A DNA stretch of 64,000 nt from Ignavibacteriaceae bacterium (lineage in GTDB: Bacteria > Bacteroidota > Ignavibacteria > Ignavibacteriales > Ignavibacteriaceae). The stretch's first letter is position 1; each line of letters opens with the position of its first letter. The position numbers and the translations under genes are program-made. Below the pieces are notes generated by a model. The model saw only the letters and a list, made by a program, of their open reading frames with translations. It was not told where the DNA came from and made no database searches. Positions 1-8,161 of the stretch are shown here, piece by piece. The stretch spans positions 1 to 64,000 of the forward strand of contig JARLHC010000050.1 in the NCBI GenBank assembly GCA_031292455.1. The letters are read 5' to 3'.

Positions 1-125
1 GGATCCATTGTAAATCTTTTTAGTAAATTATTATTACAAATAATACCAACTGACCATAATTTTTTATGAACATCTATCCCCACATAAAAGTTTTGACTAC
101 TAAAGTCCAGTTTATTATTTTCCAT
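1..125 (-). CDS. IS110-family transposase, N-terminal fragment (cut by window edge)
   Basis: The reverse strand opens with an ATG at 125 and reads 41 codons to the window edge with no stop. The segment NFYVGIDVHKKLWSVGI (about residues 12-28) matches the start of IS110/IS1111 transposases, whose first catalytic Asp of the DEDD nuclease lies in the 'GIDVHK' motif. These enzymes move elements that usually lack long terminal inverted repeats. The rest of the gene lies outside the window. It sits where the coding sense of a DUF3078 gene breaks off, so the element appears to have inserted into that gene. The family assignment rests on this one N-terminal motif; the start codon and frame are clear. 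Confidence 0.75.
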   Translation of the reverse strand, partial: MENNKLDFSSQNFYVGIDVHKKLWSVGIICNNNLLKRFTMD

Positions 126-190
126 TTGTGGCATCCTTTACTGTTGGTGAAACATACTATGTTGCTCACAATTAGTATAACTAATTTGCA
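1..190 (-). mobile_element. One end of an IS110-type insertion element
   Basis: The transposase 5' part plus about 65 bp of leader up to roughly 190 is read as the element's upstream end, because the DUF3078 coding sense is lost near 190-200. The exact junction cannot be fixed without an intact copy. No terminal inverted repeat is obvious, as is usual for IS110. Confidence 0.5.
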
Positions 191-808
191 GAAGGGATGC
201 CATATTCTATATCTACCTGCCTTTCTAACATAATTACTTGATGCAGGATAAATATTATATAATGCACTATACTTTTTTGTAAATACTCCCTGCACTGCAA
301 TTCCTATTCTGGTTGTAAAATCAACTGTTTTATTGTAAATCAAACCGATGCTTTGAGTAAGATAACCAGGGTCGAAGAAATCAGCACTTGGTATAATGGG
401 ATTTACCGGATAATTGTAACCAGTAGTAATAGGGGTTCTTATCGTATTACTAATATATGGATCTACTGCCCAATTTAATTTACGCGACAGAACGGTCTCA
501 AGGTAGAAGTCATTATCGTTAGTTCGAAAATCCCCGCTTCCTAATTTTATTCTTCCATAAGCAAGAGTTAAATTATTTCTTAACCCCCATTCGTTGCCGA
601 TATATTTTAACCCCAAAGTGCCTGAGAGACTCCGGGAAATAGCATTATCACCGCCTTTTGCCCAGCTGCTTAATGCTATCTGGTTTATATTAAGTCCGGT
701 AGCTACAGTCGGAATCCAAGTATAAAGAATCGTATCTTTTTGTTGAGGGGAAATATTAATTATTGTTATTAAGCCAAATAGGGTAACTAGTTTTATTATT
801 ATATTCTT
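190..808 (-). pseudogene. DUF3078 outer-membrane-type protein, interrupted
   Basis: Read on the reverse strand from about 808, this gives a hydrophobic signal-like start, then GLNINQIALSSWAKGGDNAI and alternating polar/aromatic strands. This is the hallmark of DUF3078 proteins, beta-rich envelope proteins of Bacteroidota and Ignavibacteria whose role is unknown. The open frame lacks an ATG, GTG or TTG at its beginning: an in-frame TAA (809-811) directly precedes an AAG codon at 808. Near 205-225 the sense moves to another frame (a segment reading VDIEYGIPSAN then stop) and the expected second half of the domain is missing, replaced by the IS110-type element. A TTG-started reading of 74-616 is only an internal part of this broken gene. 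Family assignment is good; loss of function is inferred from the missing start and truncation. Confidence 0.65.
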
Positions 809-1133
809 TTAAAAATTGAAAGGTGATTTGATGCGGAGTAAAAAATCGTATTTAAATAATAAAAGAAAAAATCAAATCGGAAAAAAATATTATTAGAATT
901 ATGGCTTTTATAAAATAATATTCATATACAGAATACAAAGCACATTATGATTTTAATATAGATTAGAGCAAATAACAACAGATATATCTCAAATACTTAC
1001 TTTACTAATGCCGATTTAAGTAACTGAAATGTCTAATTTTAAATCATATATGCTGAAATACATGCATATAATGAAGTAATTTCACCAAATCAGGATATGC
1101 ATAATTATTTTAATTAACGGCAATATTTACCGC

Positions 1134-1169
1134 GCATAGGTAATAATTACCTGTAATTATTACCTATGC
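1134..1169. repeat. Perfect 16-bp inverted repeat with 4-nt loop
   Basis: The arm gcataggtaataatta is followed by cctg and then its exact reverse complement. No T-run follows on either side, so it is not a standard terminator. It lies 56 bp upstream of the TGGCAC element of the pilin genes, a place where an activator or repressor site would be expected. A dimeric protein's operator or an RNA hairpin are both possible. Confidence 0.7.
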
Positions 1170-1224
1170 TTCTATAAAATAATATTTATCTTCTTATAAG
1201 GATAGATTAAAAAGTTAAAAATAA

Positions 1225-1239
1225 TGGCACATTATTTCT
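1225..1239 (+). promoter_or_regulatory. Candidate sigma-54-type (-24/-12) promoter of the pilin genes
   Basis: The sequence TGGCACATTATTTCT fits the -24 half of the sigma-54 consensus (TGGCAC) with a weaker -12 half (TTCT instead of TTGC). A very similar block lies upstream of the second pilin-like operon at 61096. The predicted transcript start is about 35 nt before the GTG at 1285. An NtrC-type activator gene is 15 kb downstream. The -12 mismatch keeps this a candidate. Confidence 0.45.
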
Positions 1240-1284
1240 ATTAACTAAGATGAAAATGGTTACTTAATTGTAAAAAGGATATAA

Positions 1285-1668
1285 GTGGGTCAACAGCAAT
1301 TGCTCTTGATAGTTTTAGGTATGATTATCGTCGGTATTGCTGTAGTATTTTCTATTACTCTATTCCGGAAAAATGCAATTGATTCTAAGCGGGATTTGCT
1401 AATAAACGAATGCGGAAATCTTGCTATGGATGCTATGAAATATTATAAAAGGCCAAGCAGTTTGGGGGGGGGGGGCAATACTTTTGTCGGATGGGCAATC
1501 CCAGAAGTTATAGCTACTACCGCAACGGGATACTATTACTCGGCAGCAATATTTCAGGACAGTGTTTTAATCGTTGGCACGGGAAATGAAGTAGTAAATG
1601 GAAATGATTCAGTAAAAGTTCAAATTTCTGTTTATCAGAATAACTATAAAACACAAATAATCAACTGA
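1285..1668 (+). CDS. Short type IV pilin-like protein with poly-G tract
   Basis: A 127-residue protein starting at GTG 1285 behind a good aaaaagga site. Residues 1-25 are Met-Gly then a hydrophobic helix (GQQQLLLIVLGMIIVGIA), and the rest is a small globular domain. This is the layout of a type IV pilin, but the usual leader and the Glu at +5 of the mature helix are absent. It is paralogous to the next gene. The two share the motif [KR]P[TS]S[ML]GGGGNTF[TV]GW at residues 56-70 and a C-terminal 'IVGTGNE' block. The four glycines are encoded within a run of twelve G bases (1464-1475), so one-base slippage would truncate the protein. It may be a pilus subunit assembled by the downstream machinery. 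Pilin identity is inferred from shape and context. Confidence 0.75.
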   Translation: MGQQQLLLIVLGMIIVGIAVVFSITLFRKNAIDSKRDLLINECGNLAMDAMKYYKRPSSLGGGGNTFVGWAIPEVIATTATGYYYSAAIFQDSVLIVGTGNEVVNGNDSVKVQISVYQNNYKTQIIN

Positions 1669-1697
1669 CATGCAACAACAAATTATAGGAGTGATTC

Positions 1698-2075
1698 ATG
1701 GGTCAACAGCAACTTCTTCTCATCGTTCTCGGCGTTATCGTAGTTGGTATCGCCGTAGTAGTTGGTATCAATTTATTCACCGCAAACGCAGTTTCCTCTA
1801 ACAGAGATGGCGTTGTAGCAGATCTTAATAATTTAGGAGCTATGGCTCAGCAGTTCTATAGAAAACCAACCTCTATGGGCGGTGGCGGAAATACTTTCAC
1901 AGGATGGACAATTCCTACAAAGACAGATACTACACCTAATGGTACCTATGCTGCAACTGTTGCAGCTCAGAGCGTAACTATAGTAGGTACAGGAAATGAG
2001 AAAAATGCTGGATCAGCAATAGTTCATACAGCTACTATTTCTCCAACAACAATTACAGTAGTTAAAACAAATTAG
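1698..2075 (+). CDS. Short type IV pilin-like protein, probable major subunit
   Basis: This 125-residue protein starts at ATG 1698 after a strong aggag site, 29 bp after the preceding paralog. The N-terminus MGQQQLLLIVLGVIVVGIAV is an uninterrupted membrane helix (residues 4-28), followed by a small domain rich in Thr, Ala and Gly. The shared glycine motif is here encoded by mixed GGC/GGT/GGA codons without a homopolymer. A strong terminator follows directly, so the two pilins can be transcribed at a higher level than the assembly genes behind them, as is typical for a structural subunit. Canonical type IV pilins begin F-T-L-I-E after a 6- to 25-residue leader; this one has only Met-Gly and no Glu. 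Function is inferred from shape, context and operon position. Confidence 0.8.
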   Translation: MGQQQLLLIVLGVIVVGIAVVVGINLFTANAVSSNRDGVVADLNNLGAMAQQFYRKPTSMGGGGNTFTGWTIPTKTDTTPNGTYAATVAAQSVTIVGTGNEKNAGSAIVHTATISPTTITVVKTN

Positions 2076-2111
2076 TTTTAACTATCTGAAAATTTCTTGT
2101 TCTTTTTCACA

Positions 2112-2153
2112 AGGCTGATAAAATGATTGTATTTTATCAGCCTATTGTTTTTT
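2112..2153 (+). terminator. Strong rho-independent terminator after the pilins
   Basis: A perfect 13-bp stem (aggctgataaaat with its complement), a 6-nt loop and a T-rich tail ending in seven T's. It separates the pilins from the PilC-type gene only 11 bp further on, so the assembly genes are either read through from the pilin transcript or have their own promoter. Confidence 0.9.
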
Positions 2154-2163
2154 AAAGGATCTT

Positions 2164-3537
2164 ATGGTTGAATTTAGGTTTACTGCTGAAAAGTTAAATG
2201 GACAAACGTTAAGTGGATCTTTAACGTCCAATTCTTATCATGATGGGAAAAAGAAAATAACAAGACTAGCTGAAAAAAATCAGTTAAAAATAAAGAATAT
2301 TGAAAAGAAATCAACTTTTCTGTATCGTGCAAGAAGAGGAAGGGATCTACCTTTTAGAGGGGAACAAAAAGCATTTACAAAAAAAGAGGTTGAAGACGCC
2401 CTTTCACGCCTTGGTTATGAAGTTTTAAATGTTAATAAGAAATTAATAGATTATCAGGGAAAACCGCCACAGACAGAAATAGTAACTTTTGTAAAAATCA
2501 GCGCTGAACTTCTTGATCAAAAATTGTCGTATGGTGAGATACTAACCCTTTTGATAAATGATACTTCAAATAAGACGCTAAAAGAGACCCTTAAAGAAAT
2601 TAATAATGATTTAAAAAAAGGGGCTGATAGTGAAGCAACATTTTTGAAATATCAATCAGTTTTTGGAAAATTTACTGCATATATGTTAGGGCTTGCTTCT
2701 AAAAGTGGTAACATGACCGAAATATATAAAGCAACTGCAAAATTTCTGGAAAGAAGGCAGGAATTCAAAAAGAATTTAAGAAGCGCGCTTATAACACCCG
2801 CAGTGACAATCTTTGTACTATTTTTAGCTGTCCTTTTCTATGTAGGGTACATTTTTCCTGAAACGGCTAAACTGTTTGTTAGATTTGGAATTGACCTTCC
2901 CCCAATGACTGCATTCACTTTAAAAATGAGTGACTTCTTGATGGATTATAAATATTTAGTAGCCTTTGTCTTATTTGCTCCGATAATCTTTTTGTGGCGA
3001 ATGTCAAAATCGAAAAAGGGGGGGTATATTTTTGATCGTTATATTTTGAAAATTCCTTCTTTGGGTTCATTAATTCATAAAACTTTAATTGAAGTATATT
3101 GTCGTGTATTCTATACTTTATATAGTGGCTCTGCAGAAAGCATTGAACCAATTAGGATTGCTGCCGAAGCAACTGGGAATAGATATTTCGAAGATAGAAT
3201 AAAAAATATTGCTATCCCCCTAATGATTAAAAAAGGAACGGGCATTACAGATGCATTTACTGCAAGCGGAGTATTTACTGAAACTGCACTTTCCAGGTTA
3301 CATTCTGGGGAAGAAACTGGGACTATTAAAAATACTGCCCTTCAGTTAGCTAACTATTATGAGAGTGAAACTGTATATAAACTTAAAAATTTAATTGAAT
3401 TAATCCAGGTTTTTATAGCTATGATTATTATGGTTGTAATGATAATGTTAACTTTGGTATCGGCTGAAACAGCGACAGTACGGCCAAAGACACCTGGTAC
3501 GCAAATAGATGTTAAAATAGAAAAAAGTATAACATGA
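2164..3537 (+). CDS. pilC: GspF/PilC-type inner-membrane platform protein
   Basis: A 457-residue integral membrane protein of the type II secretion F family, the platform on which the assembly ATPases act in type IV pili and type II secretion. Three membrane segments are visible at about residues 210-232, 262-278 and 418-440, with two cytoplasmic F domains between them (for example 'LLTSKSGNMTEI'-like helices near 180 and 'RLHSGEETGTI' near 378). An N-terminal extension of about 100 residues (FRFTAEKLNGQTLSGS onward) precedes the first F domain. The stop codon overlaps the next start by four bases, so it is translationally coupled to the PilB-type ATPase. The family is certain; whether the machine is a pilus or a pseudopilus is not settled by this gene. 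Confidence 0.9.
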   Translation: MVEFRFTAEKLNGQTLSGSLTSNSYHDGKKKITRLAEKNQLKIKNIEKKSTFLYRARRGRDLPFRGEQKAFTKKEVEDALSRLGYEVLNVNKKLIDYQGKPPQTEIVTFVKISAELLDQKLSYGEILTLLINDTSNKTLKETLKEINNDLKKGADSEATFLKYQSVFGKFTAYMLGLASKSGNMTEIYKATAKFLERRQEFKKNLRSALITPAVTIFVLFLAVLFYVGYIFPETAKLFVRFGIDLPPMTAFTLKMSDFLMDYKYLVAFVLFAPIIFLWRMSKSKKGGYIFDRYILKIPSLGSLIHKTLIEVYCRVFYTLYSGSAESIEPIRIAAEATGNRYFEDRIKNIAIPLMIKKGTGITDAFTASGVFTETALSRLHSGEETGTIKNTALQLANYYESETVYKLKNLIELIQVFIAMIIMVVMIMLTLVSAETATVRPKTPGTQIDVKIEKSIT

Positions 3538-5324
3538 TTGATACTATCCTTGAAATGACTGATAAAATCGGATACCTCCTTTTTAAAAAAGGAATCATTG
3601 ATCCAATTGTTCTGGAAAAAGCATTAAATGCAAAAACAAATGATAAAAGTAAGATTAAAAGAAATCTTGCTCAGATATTAGTGCAGGATTTTGGTTATGA
3701 TCATGATACTATATTCAGGGAAGTTGCAATTTTATATGCGTTCAGGGAACTTGATACTAGGCCGGAAGAATTTCCTTCACAGAGATTAGAATCAATAAAA
3801 CAAATGATAAATGGCACCAGCGAAAATTTAAAAGGTCAGATGCTGGAGCATAAAATAATTCCCTTTATGTATGATGAAAGGATAAAAGACAAATTAATTT
3901 TAGCTGCCATTGACCCAACTGATAGGAATATTCCCAAGATAGCATTCGGGCTAAATGCCAAAAAATATGAAGTGATCTATATTAGAAAAAAAGATTATGA
4001 AAAATTAATTCAGATAATAATACCCCCTGAAAATGTTTATCTTAAGATGATGGAAGAGTCGGCTGGCGAACTCCAGATTGATAATGATGAGAACAGTCTT
4101 GATGAGCAGGAACTTGATGCTGAGATCAATAAAAGTGCATTAATAAATTTAGTTGAGGGTGCTCTCGTCGAAGGCGTGCGAATGGGTGCAAGCGACATCC
4201 ATTTTGTCCCCAAATCAGGTAATAAAACTGATATTCTATTCAGAATTGATGGAAATTTACAGGTATGGCATATTCAGGATGGCACTCTTCCCGAAGCAGT
4301 TGTAGCGGTAGTTAAGGACCGCTCAAAAGGAATGGATAGATTCGAAAGGGAAAGAGCACAAGATGGTTTTATTCAAAGAGAAATAGATAATCATATAATT
4401 CGTTTTAGAGTATCAGTGTTACCAATGGTTGGTACTGAACTTAAAAATAAATTTGAAAGTATTGTTATTAGAATTCTGGATGATAGGAAAGTTATAAAAG
4501 ACTTAGATAAACTTGGACTTATCGGTTATTCAAAAGATGCATTCACCAAAGCTATAAATCAACCACAAGGTATGGTAATTTTAACTGGTCCTACTGGAAG
4601 TGGTAAAAGCACAACATTAGTAGCTGCTCTATATCAGGTGATCGATCCTACTGTAAACGTATTGACAGTTGAAGATCCTGTTGAATATGTTATAGACGGA
4701 GCCAGACAACTGAAGATTGGTTTTAAAATGAATTTTGAGCAAGCAATCAGGTCTATACTTCGTCATGATCCTGATATTGTTCTGGTTGGTGAAATGAGGG
4801 ACAAAGAAACAGCTGATGTTGCGATAAAACTTGCAAATACAGGGCACTTAACCTTTTCAACTCTTCATACCAATGATGCACCAAGTGCAGTTGCTAGGCT
4901 TTATAAAATGGGTATTGAGCCATTCCTGATTGCTTATGCTATTAATTTAATTGTGGCACAGAGATTGGTACGAAGGCTATGCCCTAATTGTAAAAAACGA
5001 GTTAGTGGTTATGATGAAACAATTATGAAAGCAGCTGCATTGGATATAGATGAATGGAAAAACTATAATGTATATGAATCGAAAGGATGCGAAAAATGTA
5101 ATGGAACGGGGTATAAAGGAAGATTGGCAATTCATGAAGCACTCTATTTTACAAAAGAACTAAGACAGATTATTGTGAAATCCGGCGAAGATGTTGATGA
5201 AGAAAAAATCAGAATACAGTCAAAAAAGGATGGTTCCCTGAACCTGAGAGAAGCAGGTTTAGAAAAAGTAAAATTAGGATTGACTTCACTAGAAGAAGTT
5301 TTGGCCTCAACATCGGAAGAATAA
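3534..5324 (+). CDS. pilB: PilB/GspE-type assembly ATPase
   Basis: This 596-residue hexameric ATPase powers pilin polymerisation at the inner membrane. Order of parts: an N-terminal MshEN-like region (about 1-160), then the core with Walker A GPTGSGKST at 352-360, the Asp box with 'EDPVEY', Walker B HDPDIVLVGEMRD at 411-423 and the His box 'STLHTNDA'. A four-cysteine zinc site (C483, C486, C519, C522; CPNC and CEKC), typical of PilB/GspE and absent from PilT, separates it from retraction ATPases. It follows pilC with an ATGA overlap. Length and motifs are standard for the family. Confidence 0.93.
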   Translation: MIDTILEMTDKIGYLLFKKGIIDPIVLEKALNAKTNDKSKIKRNLAQILVQDFGYDHDTIFREVAILYAFRELDTRPEEFPSQRLESIKQMINGTSENLKGQMLEHKIIPFMYDERIKDKLILAAIDPTDRNIPKIAFGLNAKKYEVIYIRKKDYEKLIQIIIPPENVYLKMMEESAGELQIDNDENSLDEQELDAEINKSALINLVEGALVEGVRMGASDIHFVPKSGNKTDILFRIDGNLQVWHIQDGTLPEAVVAVVKDRSKGMDRFERERAQDGFIQREIDNHIIRFRVSVLPMVGTELKNKFESIVIRILDDRKVIKDLDKLGLIGYSKDAFTKAINQPQGMVILTGPTGSGKSTTLVAALYQVIDPTVNVLTVEDPVEYVIDGARQLKIGFKMNFEQAIRSILRHDPDIVLVGEMRDKETADVAIKLANTGHLTFSTLHTNDAPSAVARLYKMGIEPFLIAYAINLIVAQRLVRRLCPNCKKRVSGYDETIMKAAALDIDEWKNYNVYESKGCEKCNGTGYKGRLAIHEALYFTKELRQIIVKSGEDVDEEKIRIQSKKDGSLNLREAGLEKVKLGLTSLEEVLASTSEE

Positions 5325-5374
5325 TGATATTAAATTATTGAGAATCAGCTTAAATATTTTCTAAATTAATTTTC

Positions 5375-6628
5375 TTGTCTTTATTATTATATAAATTCGT
5401 GACTATACAAGATCAAAAAGCCATATTAAAGAATTTTGTTAGTACAATTCCTTCAACGTTACTCGGACTTGCCCGTATATTCTATTTTTTCGAAAATATT
5501 AATAAACTAAATCCTGCAGATAGTGTAGAATTAAGGAACCTCATCAATAAACTTCTGTCCAGTATGATTGAGAAAAATGCTTCTGATATAGAATTGGGAG
5601 GATATGGAAATGGTGGATATGTCTGGCTCCGCATTTTTGGTAAAAAAGAAAGAGTTAAGGAATTTCCGACGTTTACTGAAGAAGAAGCAGCAGTCATTAT
5701 CCTTAATTTACTAAATACCGATCAATTAAAAATTTTGACTCATTCCCATAGTCTTGATTTCAGTTATTCTTTTCTATATGAAAAAAAGAATGAGAACGTT
5801 AGATTCAGGGCAAGTGCTTATTTTGAACTCGATTCATTGACCCTTAATATGAGGGCAATTAACAATCAAATCAGGCCAATTGAGTCATTAGAGTTTCATC
5901 CAAATGTCATAAAAACGATGAGTCATACTTTTATAAAACATGGTTTATCTCTTATAACAGGAATTACTGGGTCAGGTAAATCGGCAACACTTGACTCGAT
6001 TATTGATGCTCATAATAAGTCGGATCCAGCTCATATAGTTATTATATCTTCTCCGATAGAATATATTCATAAATCCAATATTTCGATTATTAAACATCGG
6101 GAAGTAGGACGTGATGTTACCTCATTTAAAGATGGTGTTACTCAGTCATTACGGCAGGATCCTGATATTATTGTTATTGGAGAGATGAGAGACCCTGACA
6201 CAATTTTAGCCGCACTAGAAGTTACGGATACAGGACATAAAGTGTTCTCAACATTACACACTTCATCAGCAGTTGAGTCGATAGATAGAATTATTGCAGA
6301 AGTTCATCCGAATGAACAGGACAGGGTTAGAAATAGACTCGCAGATGTGCTTATTTCTGTTGTATCTCAAAAGCTGGTACCCAGCCTTGATGGTAAACGT
6401 GTAATGGCTAAAGAAGTTTTACTTGTTAATTATAATGTAAAAGCTGCTATCAAAAATAATAACACAAGTGAGATTTATATGATGATTAATCAAGGGGGGC
6501 AACAAGGAATGATTACTATGGAACAGGACCTAAAAAGATTATATTTGAGCAGGAAAATTTCCCTGGATAATGCAATAGCTTATGCCAATAATAAAACTAG
6601 AATGCAACAAAATTTAACGGCGGTATAA
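5375..6628 (+). CDS. pilT: PilT-type retraction ATPase-like protein
   Basis: A 417-residue secretion ATPase without the cysteine zinc site, as in PilT/PilU enzymes that depolymerise pili. It has Walker A GITGSGKS at 196-203, Walker B 'RQDPDIIVIGEMRD' near 263-276 and a His box 'STLHTSSAVESIDRI'. The N-terminal PAS-like half (about 55-180) is present. The start is uncertain: the longest reading uses TTG 5375, and a GTG at 5399 would remove eight residues. Neither has a convincing ribosome-binding site, so it may be poorly translated or coupled to pilB. Its presence argues for a dynamic pilus and against a pure secretion system. Confidence 0.85.
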   Translation: MSLLLYKFVTIQDQKAILKNFVSTIPSTLLGLARIFYFFENINKLNPADSVELRNLINKLLSSMIEKNASDIELGGYGNGGYVWLRIFGKKERVKEFPTFTEEEAAVIILNLLNTDQLKILTHSHSLDFSYSFLYEKKNENVRFRASAYFELDSLTLNMRAINNQIRPIESLEFHPNVIKTMSHTFIKHGLSLITGITGSGKSATLDSIIDAHNKSDPAHIVIISSPIEYIHKSNISIIKHREVGRDVTSFKDGVTQSLRQDPDIIVIGEMRDPDTILAALEVTDTGHKVFSTLHTSSAVESIDRIIAEVHPNEQDRVRNRLADVLISVVSQKLVPSLDGKRVMAKEVLLVNYNVKAAIKNNNTSEIYMMINQGGQQGMITMEQDLKRLYLSRKISLDNAIAYANNKTRMQQNLTAV

Positions 6629-8161
6629 TTGAAGCCACTTGTTTGTATATACTGTGAAGGTAACGATACTAAAATAGCAGTTGTCGTTAAAGAAAAGGAG
6701 AAGTTAAAAGTTCTCATCACTACTTCTTTTGATATAATCCAACCCTCACTAGATTTGGAAGATGGTTTATCTAGTTTAAATATAGATGGTGAAGATTTAG
6801 AACTCGAAAAAATAAATAAAAGAGATTCAGCATCTATCCAAGCAAACCAAAGTGTCATTATTTCTGCTTTTAAAGGAATAAATCTAAACAACTGTTTGTT
6901 CTTACCCGCTTTAACAGAACCTGCAATTTACTATCATATTTTTGAAGGTTCAAAGCAAGAGAAAGGATCAAAATTAACACAGGAGATTATTTATGATATT
7001 AAAGAAACAAAGAATGTAACCATTAGCAAAGAGAATCTTGGTTATATTGAACTGGCAGATAATTCTATTCTATCAGTATTTCTAAGCGGAGAAGTTCAAT
7101 GTATAAAAATGGTAAATTCTTTGGCCCGTTATAACGGGAAAAGATATTACAAAATACCCGCAGTCAAGAGTGCCGAAATTTCCCTCGCTTATTACGTTGC
7201 AAAAAGAAAAAAATTTTTTCCTGACGACAACTCCCTTATTGTTTATATCGGGAAAGAATATAGTAAACTGATATTCCTTCAGGGGAGAAAACTTAAACAT
7301 ATTGGTTCTACACTTGATATCGGAACTTTAAATCTTCATACGTATGATGTTTATTTTTCTAAAATACTTCTTGAAATGGAAAATGGTGGTATTCCATCTC
7401 TTGATAATATTATTGTATGTGGTGAAGATGATAGTGAGAACCTCATATTATCATTTTATGGAACATTTCCTGAAGCAAATGTATCAAAGCTCGAGTTTGA
7501 TGATCTTGATATTTCCGATCTGGATGAAAAAGCAAAAGAAATATTTTCATCGTACAGTGTACCGATAGCTGTGGCAAATGATTATTTCGATGGTTTAGAA
7601 AATCTCCACAAAGGAATAAACCTTCTTCCAAAATATGTAAAAGAAGATCAGAAAATATTTCAATTTGCATGGCATGGTTATGCGATGCTTCCTTTTATTT
7701 TTATTGTTGCACTTTTAGTAACATATTGGGCTCTTAAAAATCAAAAAGAAATTAACATGCTGGATACTCAAATTTCCGGAAAAACAATTCTTCAACGGCA
7801 ACATCAAAAAATATTATCCAGAATTTCTGAAATACAAAATAAGATCAGTGGATTCGACCAGACTCAGAAAATTCTTGATTCGGCCTCAGCCGGATCGGGA
7901 GTGTGGTCTGTAGTTATGTCAAAAATATCCGGTTTTATTAGTAACAACCCCAATATTTGGTTAACCAGATTGTCAAAAGAAGAGGGCGACCAGGTGGTTG
8001 TAGAGGGTTATTCACTGAATAAAAATGTTTTGACCGATTTTGCTTATTACCTTGAGAATGCTCAATTAAAAAGTGTTCACTATGAGGCAATCTTAGAAAA
8101 GAATACGTACAGGTTTAATCTGGTGTTCAATATTACTGGTTATTATAAAGACGTCCTATGA
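6629..8161 (+). CDS. pilM: PilM-PilN fusion protein
   Basis: This 510-residue protein joins two pilus alignment-complex components that are usually separate. Residues about 1-325 form an actin-like PilM-type ATPase region (glycine-rich turns 'SLIVYIGKEYSKLIFL' and 'IGSTLDIGTLN'). The PilN signature GINLLP at 329-334 follows, then a membrane helix at 352-369, a coiled coil (about 375-425) and a periplasmic PilN/GspL ferredoxin-like domain to the end. The start is TTG 6629, directly after the PilT-type gene. It would connect the cytoplasmic ATPases to PilO and the secretin. The fusion boundary is visible in the sequence; the PilM half is divergent, so its ability to bind ATP is not certain. Confidence 0.8.
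   Translation: MKPLVCIYCEGNDTKIAVVVKEKEKLKVLITTSFDIIQPSLDLEDGLSSLNIDGEDLELEKINKRDSASIQANQSVIISAFKGINLNNCLFLPALTEPAIYYHIFEGSKQEKGSKLTQEIIYDIKETKNVTISKENLGYIELADNSILSVFLSGEVQCIKMVNSLARYNGKRYYKIPAVKSAEISLAYYVAKRKKFFPDDNSLIVYIGKEYSKLIFLQGRKLKHIGSTLDIGTLNLHTYDVYFSKILLEMENGGIPSLDNIIVCGEDDSENLILSFYGTFPEANVSKLEFDDLDISDLDEKAKEIFSSYSVPIAVANDYFDGLENLHKGINLLPKYVKEDQKIFQFAWHGYAMLPFIFIVALLVTYWALKNQKEINMLDTQISGKTILQRQHQKILSRISEIQNKISGFDQTQKILDSASAGSGVWSVVMSKISGFISNNPNIWLTRLSKEEGDQVVVEGYSLNKNVLTDFAYYLENAQLKSVHYEAILEKNTYRFNLVFNITGYYKDVL

Larger units (their letters stand above)
812..1284. other. Intergenic region upstream of the pilin genes
   Basis: About 470 bp without a credible gene. It is very AT-rich and holds three structured items: a pair of about 22-bp near-identical direct repeats (904-925 and 1168-1190, 'gctt[t/c]tataaaataatatt'), a perfect 16-bp inverted repeat at 1134-1169, and a TGGCAC element at 1225 close to the first pilin gene. 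It probably carries the regulatory region for the pilins. Confidence 0.6.
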
